A stretch of 64,000 nt of DNA. It comes from Phoronis australis. Lineage: Eukaryota; Phoronida; Phoronidae. Where the stretch lies: assembly GCA_002633005.1 (NCBI GenBank), contig NMRA01000264.1, positions 135,615 through 199,614 of the forward strand. The letters run 5' to 3'. This document shows positions 15,201-30,200 of the stretch, in pieces; the first letter of the stretch is position 1, and every line of letters begins with the position of its first letter. A program made the translations under genes and the position numbers. The notes beneath the pieces were generated by a model. It was not told the DNA's origin, made no database searches, and saw only the letters and a program-made list of their open reading frames with translations.

Positions 15201-18200
15201 TTCAGAGACTTAAAATCCATAGTTTTGTAAATATTTGGCTAATTACATACTTGTCAATAAGGTGCTACATAACCTTGAGTAATTTGTGACTCATAATTTT
15301 TCTCTGTGTTGAGTGCTATCAGTCTTGTAATGACAATACGCTATTGACCTATCGCCAGGACTTTGAGTGATAGCTTAAGTGACCAATCAGAACGCAGCCT
15401 TCTTGACACACCTTCGTTTCCAAGCCGTCATTTTACCTGACAAACAACACGTTGCCGGGTGATATTTATTGTTTGTTTGTCAACATTTCGCAAGGGGCAG
15501 AGCTTGCGATATGTCAATTGTTGGTACTAGTTACAGAATAAATAGGACCTCATTGAGTAATTTACATTTAGTCACTGAAAGTAAAAAATGATTTGACATT
15601 TAACTTAAGGAAATGGTAAAATGAGTGCTGCGATTTGTTCTCTAGGCTCTGGTAACTTCAATCAGATAATGAAGTCAAGTGGTTGTCGCTGACAGCTAGT
15701 CTTGTAGATTTCTGTCTGTTTCTGAAACCATAAGAGATTGGTCTGGGCTTCAGTCGTCACAACTCAACTGAGACCATAAGAGATTGGTCTGGACTTGAGT
15801 TGTCACTACTCAACTGAGACAATAAGAGATTGGTCTGGGCTTGAGTTGTCACTACTCAGCTGAGACCATAAGAGATTGGTCTGGGCTTCAGTCGTCACTA
15901 CTCAACTTGCTTCAATCATTTATCTTCTTTTCCTTCATCAACAGATACCAAAGGTCAGAGTTCAATTTTGATAAAGGTTACGGTAGTCGGCTGAGGATAG
16001 CCCTTTCAGAAAGATCGGACACAGGTTACTACTTGTGTACAGCCAAGAACAACTTTGGACATGACCAGATGCTGGTCCACCTGGTAGTTCAAGGTATGAT
16101 AATTATATGCCAGCAGCAATGGTACATTACCCACTCTGTATTCTTTCAGCAGTTGCATGAATCATTCTATTTTTCATGAAACTTCATGTTTATTAGGGGT
16201 GTTTATGTGATTGAGATTAGAACTGTTAATAATAGGGCTATTGAGCTTCTCCACATACCAAGTCAACCTAATAGCATTCAAGTGAGTGGATAGTGCTGCC
16301 ACCTGCAGTCATTTTGTTGCCCAGTTTGCAACTGTTGGTCATGAAAGTAAACACACCTGGGTTGTATTATTCAGATCTCAACTGCTGTATAGGTCTTTCA
16401 TCATTTTATGCGAATATTGAGATTTATAAGTGTGAAAATGTTTTTATGAAAGATAAAATACGTGTCATAAATTGAACTAATAAGCAGAGGTCATCATTAG
16501 ACTTCATATTTCCAGAGAGTCCAGATCAGCCAGCCAATCTAGCTGTTGAACAGTCAAAAAGCCGTACTATAGTTGTATCCTGGACAATGCCTTTTAATGG
16601 ACACAGTGAGATCACCGACTATATTATACAGTATAAGAATAGCACAGGTCAGTCATACTTGAATTTCCAGGAAGGTGTTTTTAATCACCGATGATGGTAA
16701 TTCTCAAGAATAGCCCACTTAGACATTATTTAAAGTCGCATGGTGTGTTAATTAAGGTCATTATGTCAAAAGTGGAGTCAAACTGGAATAAACCAAGTTT
16801 GAGAGGACGAATCTTGCTGTACATTAAGCAATTGGTGAACTACACTCAACTCATCGTACATGCTCTATATATTAAGAAACAAAAATTTGTCACATTAAAA
16901 TCACTCAAAAGGATTTTAATCTTACTCAAAGGTGGCGCTGCTTATGGCATTAATGGGCAGACAGATTATAGATACAAAAAGTGGGTTTCTGGAATTGAAA
17001 CTAACTGCAATTGGGATATTGGTTTTCATATTGATCTCTTGGTATCTGTATAATTATGCACTTCTCTTTGCCATCTTTGTGTTATCAGCCCAAAAGTCTC
17101 GTACTCTTATATGTTTACTGTATGTGACTACTTAGTAGTGCTTTGACCTGATGTTTATACGCGGACCTTTGGTGAACTTCTGACCTGATTCTACGTCTTC
17201 CAGTGCTGTAGAGTTCAGTTCGTTTTCAGATGTCTGGCAAGGTGTCATACAGTCGGTGACCATCCGAGTCCAAGATGGTGGTCATACCCAGGGAGCGGTC
17301 TCGGGCCTACACCCTGCTAGAGCTTATGACTTACGCTTGTTGGCTAAAAATAAGATTGGTGTCAGTGAACCCAGCTTACCAGTTAGTGTGTCTACAGGGG
17401 AAGAGGGTATGTTTCATTGTTTGTAGCTTATTCACTGCTTTTTGTATGTGACAGGTTTGGATGCAGCAGTGCTCTTAGGTGTTAAAAAGAGTTTATGTTT
17501 GACATGTGTTCCAGACACATGCAACTGTTTTTCCAAGGCCAAGTAAAAGTTTGTCTTCACATTTGATTGATAAAATATAATTTTCTGTCGTCTAGAATTT
17601 TCAAGTGATTTAGTTTTGACGTGGAATTTTTCCTGATGTAAGAAATGTGAAACAGGAATTACATACTAATGAATGGGTATGGCAATAGTAATGAATGTAC
17701 GTACATTTGTCTCCATTTCAGGTAACATTTTTTTTTGCAATTGGAAGCCTATTAAGAATTTTTAACTGAAATTAAGTATAATGAGTTTCAAAATATTTGT
17801 ATTCGTTATCCAAAATGCATTCTACTGTGCAGTTTAGTGTTCAGGTACAAATGTTTTAACTTAATTCCTCACTCCATTCGACAGCTCCCTCTGGACCTCC
17901 CCTCAATATCAAAGTCAACGCTGAGAATTCGCAAGTTCTCAAGGTCACATGGTCTCCGCCGTCAGTCGACCACTGCAATGGCATCATCACTGGCTACTAT
18001 ATCCACTACAAGGTGCACAATAGTAGCTCCCCCTGGCGGCACAGTACGCTATCTGTCGGAGAGGTGGTGAAACTAGAGATGGTCTTGGACAATCTTAAAA
18101 AGTTCACACGATACTCTGTACAGCTCCAGGCATACAACGCCAAGGGTACCGGGCCGCAGTCGGACATCGTTAATGTATTCACCTTGGAAGATGGTAAATT

Positions 18201-21200
18201 TTGTCTATGGTCAATGAATGAAAAATATTAGTATGCACATTGTGCCATTTAAGAGGTCTCACAAGTAAAAATCTTGATAATAATGTTTTCCTTTTTGAAT
18301 AAAACTGGTAATTGTTTTGTAACTTTCAAACACTGGTTTCCCTCTCCCACCTAATAATAGGCGGTCTACTTCTTTGTAGCAATTATTCGTTTGTCAAAAA
18401 CTGGACGTGCACGTCTTTGCTTGACTTTACTGTCTTGTTCAATAATATGTATCCTAAAACCATAAGGATATGCCTATTTTAGCAAGTTGTTAAAATGAGA
18501 TGCGGGAATAGTTAATCACCAGTGTCTGATGTCTGTGTTCCAGTTCCCAGCTTGCCACCTACTAGTGTCGCGGCAACAGCTCTCAGTTCTCAGAGTATCA
18601 TGGTGGTGTGGTCTCCCCCACCTGTCTATACACTCAACGGCATACTGCAGGGCTACAAGGTTATTGTCAAGCCTGTCAGAGATGATGAAGGTACCTGTCA
18701 AAACTCTATTTTGGTATGACTGATCATCATCAATATTTTCTCCGGTGTAATCTATTTTGTTTAATTCGTAAATATTGATTATCTAAGCTACAGAATATAT
18801 GCACGTTTTTGGACTGGCTGTATTATTAACACAGCCTTGAAGCATACGGTGAATTCTCACCAATTTCAGACAAACACAATTTGCCAAATTGTCCTTTTTT
18901 CATCTTTCAAAGGCACTTAATGTCATTATGAGTAGCCGCAGTGTTTGAAAATATGATGGTAGGTATGGTAATGAAGAAGAATATTCTAAAGCACAACTTT
19001 GATACTACTAGTCGTTTATTGAAAAACGTGAAGAAATAAAAGTTCACTTGGTTGCCATATTGTGTCCTAAATTGGCGAGATTTTACTGTATTGTGAGTGG
19101 CATACACTCGAGCTGGTTATCTAAGGTAAGATTTTATGCGATGTTTCAGATGAGAGTGACAGCCATATTCAGACGAGCACCACTATGCAGGTGGGCGTGT
19201 ACAACCTACAGAAGTACACTAACTACAGTGTCCAGGTGCTGGCCTTCACTCGCAAGGGTGAGGGTGTTCGCAGCGCCCCCTTGTATGTCATGACAGAACA
19301 GGACGGTAATCAGTCATGTTGTCTTTACCAGATTGCATTGAACAGAGAGTGATAATTTGCTAGACGAAATAGAATTATTCTGATTTGTGGTAAACATTTT
19401 TACCACGTTTTACTTCATAACTTTACCTTTTGGTTATTTGATGGATTAACGAGTTTATTATGCAAAATCAGTGGGTGGAAACAGTGAATAAAATGGGTAT
19501 ATCTGTACATGTTAGGATCATTGTTCTCATCAAAATACTGCCACTAGGGGGCGCCAAGTATAATTTTCAAATTAAATTCCTCATTTGTGGTGTTTTGTTC
19601 TTGAAACACTTATTTGCTCAGAAAAATGACACTTTTTCTATCAAATGGTTGGGCACATGTCTCTTTTATGCTAAATGTTTGTGTTTACATTTTGTTGTAG
19701 TGCCTGGTTCACCTTCTGATGTGAAATCGTTTGCCACAAACTCAACAGCAGTACTGGTCACATGGTTACCACCAGATCACCCTAATGGAGTACTGAAGGG
19801 CTACATTGTGTACCAGTTGTCTGAGGACACGGTCAGTACTGGCCTTGGTCTAACATGTCATCATTTCCAAAAGACAAGACAAAGCTAATTTTTTTATTTT
19901 GTAACTTTAAATTTATTACTGGTTTGTTTTAATCATTAAATAAATGTCTGCATTAGGTTTTTATTGACTTTATACGAATTAAAAAAATTGTTGGGTATTT
20001 GATAAAAATTTATTTATTTCAGATACTGAAATAATAATTATTTTCTTAAAAGTTTGGTGTCATGTCCGTAATTTTACAACTTGTTCTGATATTAATTGGT
20101 CATAAAGAAATGAAAAGTTATGGACACTACACTTAAATACCTTTCCATCTGATTATCAGATTAAAAAACTGTCAGTTCCTCCATTTTAAGACAAGTTTCT
20201 GCATAGCACTATGTTGAAGTGAATACTTATCTTAAATTGAGAACTTTTTGCTTTTTACAGTATATCATAATTGTATGTAACTACCTCTGTACACTCCAAC
20301 TTGAAAAAGGATTTACGAGCACTCGTTAGTGAGACTGCAAACTTTTACTTGCATGATTCTTTTGTGTGTGTCTGGAAAGTCATCCGTGTTATGTGTCTCA
20401 AGTTATGAACTGGCAAACCTGTTTTCAAACTGTGTTGATACAAAACGTCTGATATTTGAGAAATGTGACAAATGACAAAATCGCCCATGCCAATCTTCAA
20501 AATCTAGGTAATTAAATTTTGGTTACCCAAATTTTAGACACTATCCCAATTTTCCTATGCATCTCTCGGTGCAAGCCTTCTATCTTATGCCTGGACCTTG
20601 CATTGTTTTACTAAAACACCCCATCTCCTTCAGACAGTCTGACCATTTCCTTAAATCTGTTTAAATGTTCCTTGCAGGCTGATCCTATCAAGCACACTGT
20701 CAATCCAACCATAACTCGATTGTATGTATCCGGCTTGTCGACCAATCAGATCTATTCATTCCAAGTGACGGCTTCGACAGTGATAGGGGAAGGAGATAGA
20801 ACCCGAGTGGTCAAGTCGTCCCCGCTAAATCAGAGTAAGAGTTTGTATTTATTTTACCATCCCTATATCTCTCGAGTTGTATCATGTTTGTCTTTTGAAA
20901 TGGAAGTCACTTATTGGTTCTCCGTTTTCAAATTACCCTGCTGTGAATAGTTGGTCAAAACATGAATATTGTCACCCTCAGGTTTTTCCTTTGTTTATTT
21001 TGTCTTCTTTACTTTCACCAAAATTGAAAAAAATCTAATTGTGTTTTATCTTTTTTATACTTATGTATCTTTTTGTAATTTTTTATTTTACTTATTTTTT
21101 GCATAAAAAGCTCTGAATGTTTTATGGAATTCTTGTTCCATTCATGTGACATTTGAAAAGTTTTTTTTGTTGTTTGTATTAAAGGTCTACAGGTGGAGGT

Positions 21201-24200
21201 TTGATATCGTAGATGATGGTTGTTGTTATAATTACTCTCTTTTCCCAGTTTCTGCCAGAATTGCTACATTCCCCCACAAAATCCTCATTCAATGGAAGAA
21301 TGATGTCATCCTACCGTGTGACAGTATTGGGGATGTGCCACTCAAGGTCACATGGAGCAAAAGGTAAATACAAGATCACCTAGATATGAAATGTATTTAC
21401 ATTTAATTGGTTTACTTAAGAGAAAAAAGAATTTGTAACATGCAATTTTTACTTTAAATTTTTGAGAATATTTTTACTTCATTATATGTAGAAATTCTGC
21501 CACTGACTATAACTAAGTTCAGTGATCTATTGACTTCAGTGTTGTTTACTTAATTATAAGGCCAAAAAATCAGCTAGAAATACACCACAGCTTCAATTTT
21601 CAAAACAACCGCAGACCAGAACAAACTATACTTTTTATTGTACCACCTTTTATTTTTATTGTGTTCTTATTTGCACAGGCAATTGAGAAACGTACAAGAA
21701 ATCACTCCATCAGACAACATTCGCTTGCTCAGCAATGGCTCTCTTCAGATGTTAAATGTACAGAGTGCAGACGCTGCCGACTACGTTTGTCGAGTCTCTA
21801 ACGATCACGGAACTGATGAGATTATCATCACTTTGATCGTCCAAGGTGAGTATACTGTTTTGGTGGCTGCTGTTTTTTCCTGTAGTGTGTATCACAGAGT
21901 TGCTTCTGAGAACTATTGATCAAGCTATAGGTCATCATGTTTCAATGAAGTCTGGCTGAATGATGTAATTTAGTTATAATTTCAATTTTTTGTCGTCATT
22001 TTCTATGTGTTTATAATTGAAAATTGATGAAAAGAATAAAAAGCTGCCATTTATGCAATTCCAGCAAATATTTTGCATGCCAAAAATCCTGGTTATTGCA
22101 AAATGTTGCATTTCCCGTTTTGAAATAGTTATTGAAATTATTTTGAACCACTGCAACCATCACAATAGAAAATGATGTTATGAAAGAAATGACAAATTTC
22201 TGTTTTTCTGTCAATGGTATTGCTGTGTTAAGGCCATCTCAAGTGCTGTTTTATGAGAACTAAGAAGTGGGATGACGTTTCCGAAACTGATTTATAACGT
22301 AAAATAATCTGCCGCACATTGTTCTAATCTGCCTACCGATTCTTTCTTGCTTCAAAGTGAACCGTGAGAGTGTGTGTAAGTATACGAGTTGTGATTAGAG
22401 ATGTCGTGTGTCTCCTTGTGTATCCTTCCTGTATATTATCAGCTGGTGTGTGCGAGTGTTGCTGTAGAACCGCGTTGAAAATGCTGTTGCAGGGGTCGTG
22501 GGTCAAGCGAACATTGGGGCTTGGTTATCCAAAATGCATAGGGGTTAATAAAAATGTTCTTTACCCAGCCAGGACCATAAGCTCTTTGTTAAGCTGTGTT
22601 TACTTACACAGGACACCTGAGGCTGTTGTCTGACTAAGAGCAGGGTTCATACAGAACTACTTTCACTGACCTTGCATGCCAATTTCAAAAGATCTATTGT
22701 GTGTGGACAAACACCAATGATTTACAATGGTCGGCAAAATTATTAATCACTATGCAAATTAGTTATCCCTTCCAAGCACAAAGTGAAACATTTTTGGGCA
22801 ACTTTTTGTGTTTGTAAGTAACAAAAATTTTTACCATGTTGGAAATTCAGCACAAGTCAGACGCTGTTAGTTATTTATAGTTATTGTAAAACTCAGGCTA
22901 AACAGAATTTAGTCAAGCCACAAAACATGTTAAATATTTCAATTTGAACACAGGTGACACTTTGACGCTGTTCCAACTCTACTTGTAAAAATGGTTAAAA
23001 ACTGTTACGAAGCTAAAGACAGTGGGAAAGGAATCCTTTGTATCTTTCATGCAGTTTGTCTTGAACTATATTTGCCTGCATTTATAAAAAATGTCCCCAC
23101 TTCCTGGATTCAGTTACTTTTGGTAGGAATCATTTCCAAAAATAACTTAACTGCATTTTTCTCGGTCTGTACATCTGGCTAAAAACGAAAAATTAGTCTC
23201 GTAATATTCCTTACCGTAGTAGGACTCTACTTCTGTTACAAACATGAACACAGGTAATGAGTACATGCACCATTTTTGAATTCACAACTTTAAGGTAGGC
23301 CAACCAATAAACTCTGGAGCATCATTTTGGGTCACTGATTGTTTAGCTGTTTAAGTTTGTAATGAAAATACAATCTTCACGGTATGAGACTGATTTTATC
23401 AGGGTAAAAGGCCCAATTAGATTTTTGTTTTTTAACCAGCTAAACAAGGCAAAATGTAGGAAAATGTTGTAGAAATGGTAATAATATCCTGAGAACTCAT
23501 TGAAAGGGATAACGAATTTGAACGAAGGCTATGATTAGTTCCCCTTAGCTGACGACGTTAGCCTACATGAAACCCATGAGTGTTTTGTGGCTTTTTGTAC
23601 TTGTGTACATCATGTGTTATTTTGAGCAGGCAGATATTGTATGTATTGTAGGTAACTAGTAAGTACATCGTTTCACTTTGTGGCCCTCAGTTGTTTGCTG
23701 TCAACAGAAACTCTTGGTGAGTCGAGGACCATGCAGATATGGTACATGTACCGTGAGTTTTCGTGTAATTTATGCTTACTTTTCATACCCGCAGTTCCAC
23801 CCAATCCACCCAAGTTGTCAGTTGCCGTGACAACGTCATCAACAATCCAAGTCAACTGGAGGTCAGGCAGTAATGGAGGAAGTGCTATCACAGGTAAGTC
23901 CATTTTTATCAAGATTATAGGATAGATACTCTTCTAAGAGGACAGCTAGTACTATTCATTAGATATTTCTCTCATTTGAAGAAGGTGTTATAAAATGTAT
24001 CAGATATGTGCAGGGAGAATATTTTTTGAACATTGTGAATTTACCAATAAATCACTTTCAAGGATTTCGTTTAAATTATTGAATTTCCGCTTGCGATTTC
24101 GGTTGAAGCATGAATGCAGAGCGACATTTTATGAAATTTAAATGATATGCAAAGAATTATCAAATGAAAGAAAACAATCATTTTCAGTTGTTCAAGTTTT

Positions 24201-27200
24201 CCTTCACTTATCTGCATAACGTAAGAACCAGCACCACTAGCATCATCCATAACAATAGCTGTGATAGTTATAGCGATAATATTGAGTAGCACACTTGTGT
24301 TTCAGGTTTTACTATGTTTTATAAAGAGGAGTATCACCAAGCTTGGACGCCAGTCTCTCTGGGGCCCAACAATCGCACCTACACGGCTACACGATTGAGC
24401 TGTGGCACCCGCTACAAGTTCAAGATGAACGCCAGGAACTTTGAGGGGCCCAGCATATACAGTGAGACTATAAAGGCCAAGACAAATGGGTCAAGTAAGC
24501 CTGGACACTTAACTGTCCATTTCAGATGCTTTTTAAAAGGCTCCAAGGTTTTTAAGATGACTATTTGATACCAGGTTTTACTACTAGAAGCAAGTCTATT
24601 GATGCAAATTGTTAAAAATTGATGTTGTTTTTATGATTTCTTTTTCTTGTAAAGGTTCTAAGAGTTTTCGATTGTATAGATTTAGATTTTATTTTTCCAG
24701 TCTACACTTCCATTCCTATGCTTGCTGTATGTATAAAAGAGTTAACAGTAACCTAGCAACTCATTTGGTTGTTTTACAGATTGCAGCAATGGGGTTTTCA
24801 TGATATTAAGAGTAACATCAGTTCTGTATAGCAGTGTGTAGTGTGCACTTTCAAAAAGAAACTGATGTTCATGATGGTTTGAGTTTTGACTCGTGTAACT
24901 GTTTTTGTCTTATGGGACATATAACAAGCCTGGGATGTATGTACATGTAACAGGCCTGGCATGTGTGCTCATGTTAAGATTTACATCACGATGCACAGAA
25001 ACACTGACTGCCATCACAATTTGTCTTCAGCTCCCATCAGCCCAGCACAGAGCCTCATTCTGACGGACATCAACTCGACCTACGTGACCTTGACCCTAGC
25101 TACATGGCAGACGGGAGGATGTCCAATCACGCGCTATGCCATTAAGTACCAAGTGTTTGGTGACTCGGNGTGTGTAGTGTGCACTTTCAAAAAGAAACTG
25201 ATGTTCATGATGGTTTGAGTTTTGACTCGTGTAACTGTTTTTGTCTTATGGGACATATAACAAGCCTGGGATATATGTACATGTAACAGGCCTGGCATGT
25301 GTGCACATGTTAAGATTTACATCACGGTGCACAGAAACACTGACTGCCATCTCAATTTGTCTTATGGGACATATAACAAGCCTGGGATATATGTACATGT
25401 AACAGGCCTGGCATGTGTGCACATGTTAAGATTTACATCACGATGCACAGAAACACTGACTGCCATCACAATTTGTCTTCAGCTCCCATCAGCCCAGCAC
25501 AGAGCCTCATTCTGACGGACATCAACTCGACCTACGTGACCTTGACCCTAGCTACATGGCAGACGGGAGGATGTCCAATCACGCGCTATGCCATTAAGTA
25601 CCAAGTGTTTGGTGACTCGGGCTGGACTACTGTTAGCAATGATATTAAACCCCATTATGTGAGTAGCATGTGTCTCTGTCTTAGTTAAAAGGAGTTGGCT
25701 ACAAACCAAGACAGATAATTGTAACAAAAAGCATCACAGAAGTTGGTTGTGACAAGCCATCACGAGCAGCCAACACGGCTTAATTGTCACGAGGGTCAAA
25801 ATTGCAAAGCAAACCGCAGCTCTTTGTTCAAGGGGATGAGGTGATTTCACGCCCCTACACATTAAGTTGGTGGTGTTGAGATAAGGGTTGCCAAATTAAT
25901 CAAGACATTTATTTCCCCTTTGGCTTTGATGGATTATTCAATTCAAATTGGTCTGTGAATTGAGACAGTATTGCAGCATGGCCATTTTGCATTGTGAGGT
26001 TTTTGTCACTTATGATATTAAACCATTGAAGTGGTTATAAACAAAATATTCTGTTTCAGAAATAAACAAAGAATTATTAGATTAACATTCGGTTTAAAAC
26101 CACTCACTGTTTTAAAATTAGCTTCAGCGTTTTGTTCCTTTCTCAGTTATTTTCGGTCCTGCGAAGAACCAACGTCATTGCTTGAAATTATGCTCTGCAA
26201 ACAAAATGACACGCTGTGACAAGTCCTGTTGTAGAGTTCCTATGTTTGTGAAATGACACAGTGTGACAAGTCATGTTATAGAGTTCTATGTTTATGACAC
26301 GCCGTGACAAGTCGTATTGTAGAGTTCTGTGTTTGTGAAAAGACATGTCGTGGCATGTCAAATTGTAGAGTCCTATGTTTGTGAAATAAAGTACGGTAAA
26401 ATCTCACCAATTTGAGACAAATGTCAAATATTTCAAGGACTTCTAACATTGTGAATGCTTTCACTGAATTTTTGAAAATATTTTCTGTTGGTAGCTGTGG
26501 TACAGAGCTTTGGATATGGTAAAGCATCATTCTGGTACTCTATATCATTTGTGAAAAAAATGAGAGAAAAGTCTTCACCTGGGGAGATTTCACTATATCC
26601 TAAGTTGATAACTTGTTACAGTTTCTAAGTTTTGCACATTTTCAGAAAACTTTCACTGTGCCAGACCTCCACCCCGCCACATGGTACGTCATGAAAGTTA
26701 GTGCTGAGAACCAGGCAGGGCAGACGGACATTCAACTCAAGTTTGCCACTCTCACATATGAAGGAAGTAAGTTATCAGTGAAGGCAAACAGCTATTGCGT
26801 GGTAAAACTCACTGGGGAATGTTGTCATCATGTTTTCTGCGAAAGAAATAAATTTTAAGTGGCTGCTAATTCACCTTACGTGAGCAAAGCCATCTTTTGA
26901 TTTAAACCACTCACCATTATGAAATGTGTCTCCTGTTGTTGCATAGTCAAACTAGAAACATGTAGTGACTGGTCTTTGAAAGACCTGGCAGTTCCTTATT
27001 GCTTGCAAACCATCTTTATGAGTTGACTAGTCACGGCGTGACATTTGATTTCCCAAACATGGTCTTGAACAATAATGAACTGTTTGTTCTTTGTAAGACC
27101 AAAAGTCATTCCTTATCTGAATAAGGAAAAAGTTGAGACCAATTTTGTAAGTCAAGTGGCATGAATCAAATGTTAGTCTCTGTGATGGAATGCTGGTTAT

Positions 27201-30200
27201 GGCTGCTTTAATTTATTTTCATGTTGGTTTGTTTATTTTGTGGTCTATGCTTCTCTTAAACTGTGGTGATAATATTATTTTTAAGTATGTGGGTACATAT
27301 TGCCATCAGCTCTGTCTGGGCATCCGGCATCCGCAGCTGTATCTCCTAAACCCCTTGCAGGACCTTAATAATGAGATTTAGCAGGTGTGTTTTTATGCAG
27401 CTGACGACAGATGACGATGACTTTCGGACCAATCCAACTACTACTATGCCCCCTAGTGGCATTTTTTACGGTTGCCTTTGTAGCTTCATAATTCTTGGGT
27501 GGATTTTCATGAAATTTGGAAAATAGGTTTCTGTTCTGAAGGCTACGACATCTTTACATTTTTGGATGTCTTTTACAATTTTACGCCACCTAGTGGCCGT
27601 TTTTCAATTTTGGAGTTTGTTTTTGGCATCCACCTTTCTCCCTGCCAAACTGCTTGAAGGATCTTTCTGAAAATTGGCAGGTGTGTTTCTGATGAAGAGA
27701 CCGCACTTGATGTTGATTTTTGGGAATGTTTGACTACTCTGGTGCTCCCTAGTGGAAATTTTGTTTTATTATACATCCACGGCTGTATGTTCTTATAACC
27801 CTTTGCAGGAACTTTGGGAAATTTGGCAGATGTGTTTCTATGGAGTTGATCACAGATGACGATGAGTTTCAACCCTGATGGTTGGTGTGCCCCCTAGTGG
27901 CAATTTTATTTTTTTACATTTTCCTGTGTGTCATTGAGTTTATTGAGGGCTGTTCCAGTAAAATCCGTGTGGGAGGGGGGGGACGGCAGTAGAAATAAAA
28001 ATTCATGGGTGGTGGTCTTCAGAAAAAACTCAAATTATGGGTGGTCGTTCCTGTAATAAGTAATGCATTAAAAATGGGTGGTATTTTTTGACCTGTTAAT
28101 GTCGATAGGTTGGTTACTTCAGCGGTAAAAACTCAAAAATAAATGCAATTGTCCTAACTTATCCAAATACAAAAAAGCCCATATTGCCAGTGAACAGAGT
28201 GCAATATGTTCACTAAGCATTAATTTGAGCCAACTGTTTGTCTGCAGTCCTATTGAATTGAAAAGTTATGCAACACTGAACTGGTGTTAACACATATCAG
28301 AAAATTGATGATTTTTAAATAAAAAGTATGAGGAGTAAGATAAACAAGTTCCAATATTCACTTGACATAGAAGTATAGAAGAGTTCGTGGAGACAGTTTG
28401 AGATCCATAGATCCTTATAAATGAAAAAAATGTTCATTGAAATTATAGACACATGGTGAACAGAGACACCTGGTGGCTGCCAAAAGTATTGCTCACAGGC
28501 TACTTTAGTTTTTGACAATATTGGACAAGACAACTAGTTCTTGTCTGTCAGTCATCTAAGTTCTTAATAGGTCCTCCTGGAGGCAATTTGTTTGCAAGTG
28601 TTGGATTTTATATTTTAACCTATTAAAAATAATTAAAAAATTATGGGTCATGGGTTGGAGAAATAAATGAAAAATACGGGCGGTGGGTATGAAATAAAAG
28701 TGCCTTCCCCCCCTCCCATACAGATTTTGCTGGAACAGCCCTGATGGATTTTCATGAAACCTGGCAAATAGTTTTCTATTTAGATGATGATAATGCCTTA
28801 CCATTTTTGGACTGCTTTTATGCATTGTGTCCTTCTTAGTGGGGATTTTTAACAGTTTCGAGTCTATTTTTGGCATTTGCCTCTGTATCCGCCAAACTAC
28901 TTGAAGGATCACTGTGAAAAATTGCAGATGTGCTTCTGATGAGAAGGCCACGGCTGACATTGATGTTCGGACGGGTTCCACTACTTTTGCACCTTCTAAT
29001 GGTGTTTTTTTGTCTACGGCTGTGTCTCCTTTATCTGTCGACTACCACTGTGTGCCCCTAGTGTTTCAGTTGGTTACATTTGCCTGTATCGGAGTTCATC
29101 GATTGATTTTCATGAAGTTCGGTAAATAGGTTTCTATTATTAGTTGATTACAATAGTCTTCCATTTTCTTATGGATTTGATGTATTTTTGCATCACCTAG
29201 TGGCTATTTTTTTTGAGTGCGTTTTTGGTTCTTGATAAAAAGACATTGATTTGTGCACAAATTTGACAACTCTGGTGCTTCCTGGTGACGATTTTTGTCT
29301 TTTTTGATTTCTTGACTCTATCTCCTTACTCTTTTAAGGATCTTTGTGAAATTTTACAAGAAGTTGTTTTATATTATAAATGTGACTACGTTTACTTAGG
29401 ACTTTTGAATGGCTCTGACTATGCTGTACCTCCTAGTCTAGAGGCATCTTTTACTTTTTGCATTTACATCTTTTACTTTAGAGTTCTTCGACAGTTTTTA
29501 TTGAAATGTGGTAAACAAGTTTCTGTTATGATGCAGTAGCATCTATCCATTTTGGGATGGATTTGACGTATTCTGCACCATTCTGTTCATTTTTTGACAC
29601 TAATAAATACCTCTAGAAGCACACTGTTTGCCTTGCTGTCATGGGCGCATTTCAAGGCTTTGCGTTGCTCATGTATTTTGAATCTGTGCACCAGTGAATG
29701 CCATTGTAGATACATTTATGTTTTTACTGTCTTTGTTCTTAATATCAGACCATGATTTGCATTGGTTTGGCTTCAGGTACAATTCAGCCGATTCACTTGG
29801 TGGGAACTAAAGAACCTCCGTTTTATGAACAAATCTATGTCATAGTTCCACTGTGTGCCGGCTTCATCATTGTCATTTGTACAAGCCTGGCAGTCATTCT
29901 CTATTGTAAACGACGTCAGGAGGAACTCAAAAACAAAGGTAGGTTGACCAGCAATGCCGCTGTTGGCCGTGAGTGTTTTGACGAGACAACGCTACTCACC
30001 TTGGCTGAAGTGAGGTGAAGTGAGTGACCTGTGCTACTTATTCACAGCTATATAGTCTTTTAATTGCTAGAACTGTCTATGTCAAATGGGCACTTTGTTC
30101 TTATCATCATAGATTATCATTTGTTGTCACCATTTTTGAGGTACTCTTTATGATGAAGCTTGTACATTGAGCTGTGGTTGAATTGTGTGTTTGGAAGCTG

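Noticed and set aside
25031-25620. Mutually exclusive duplicated FN6 exons
   Set aside because: The copies have identical exon sequence, the first is truncated at an N, and the flanks are also duplicated, so it is an assembly overlap.
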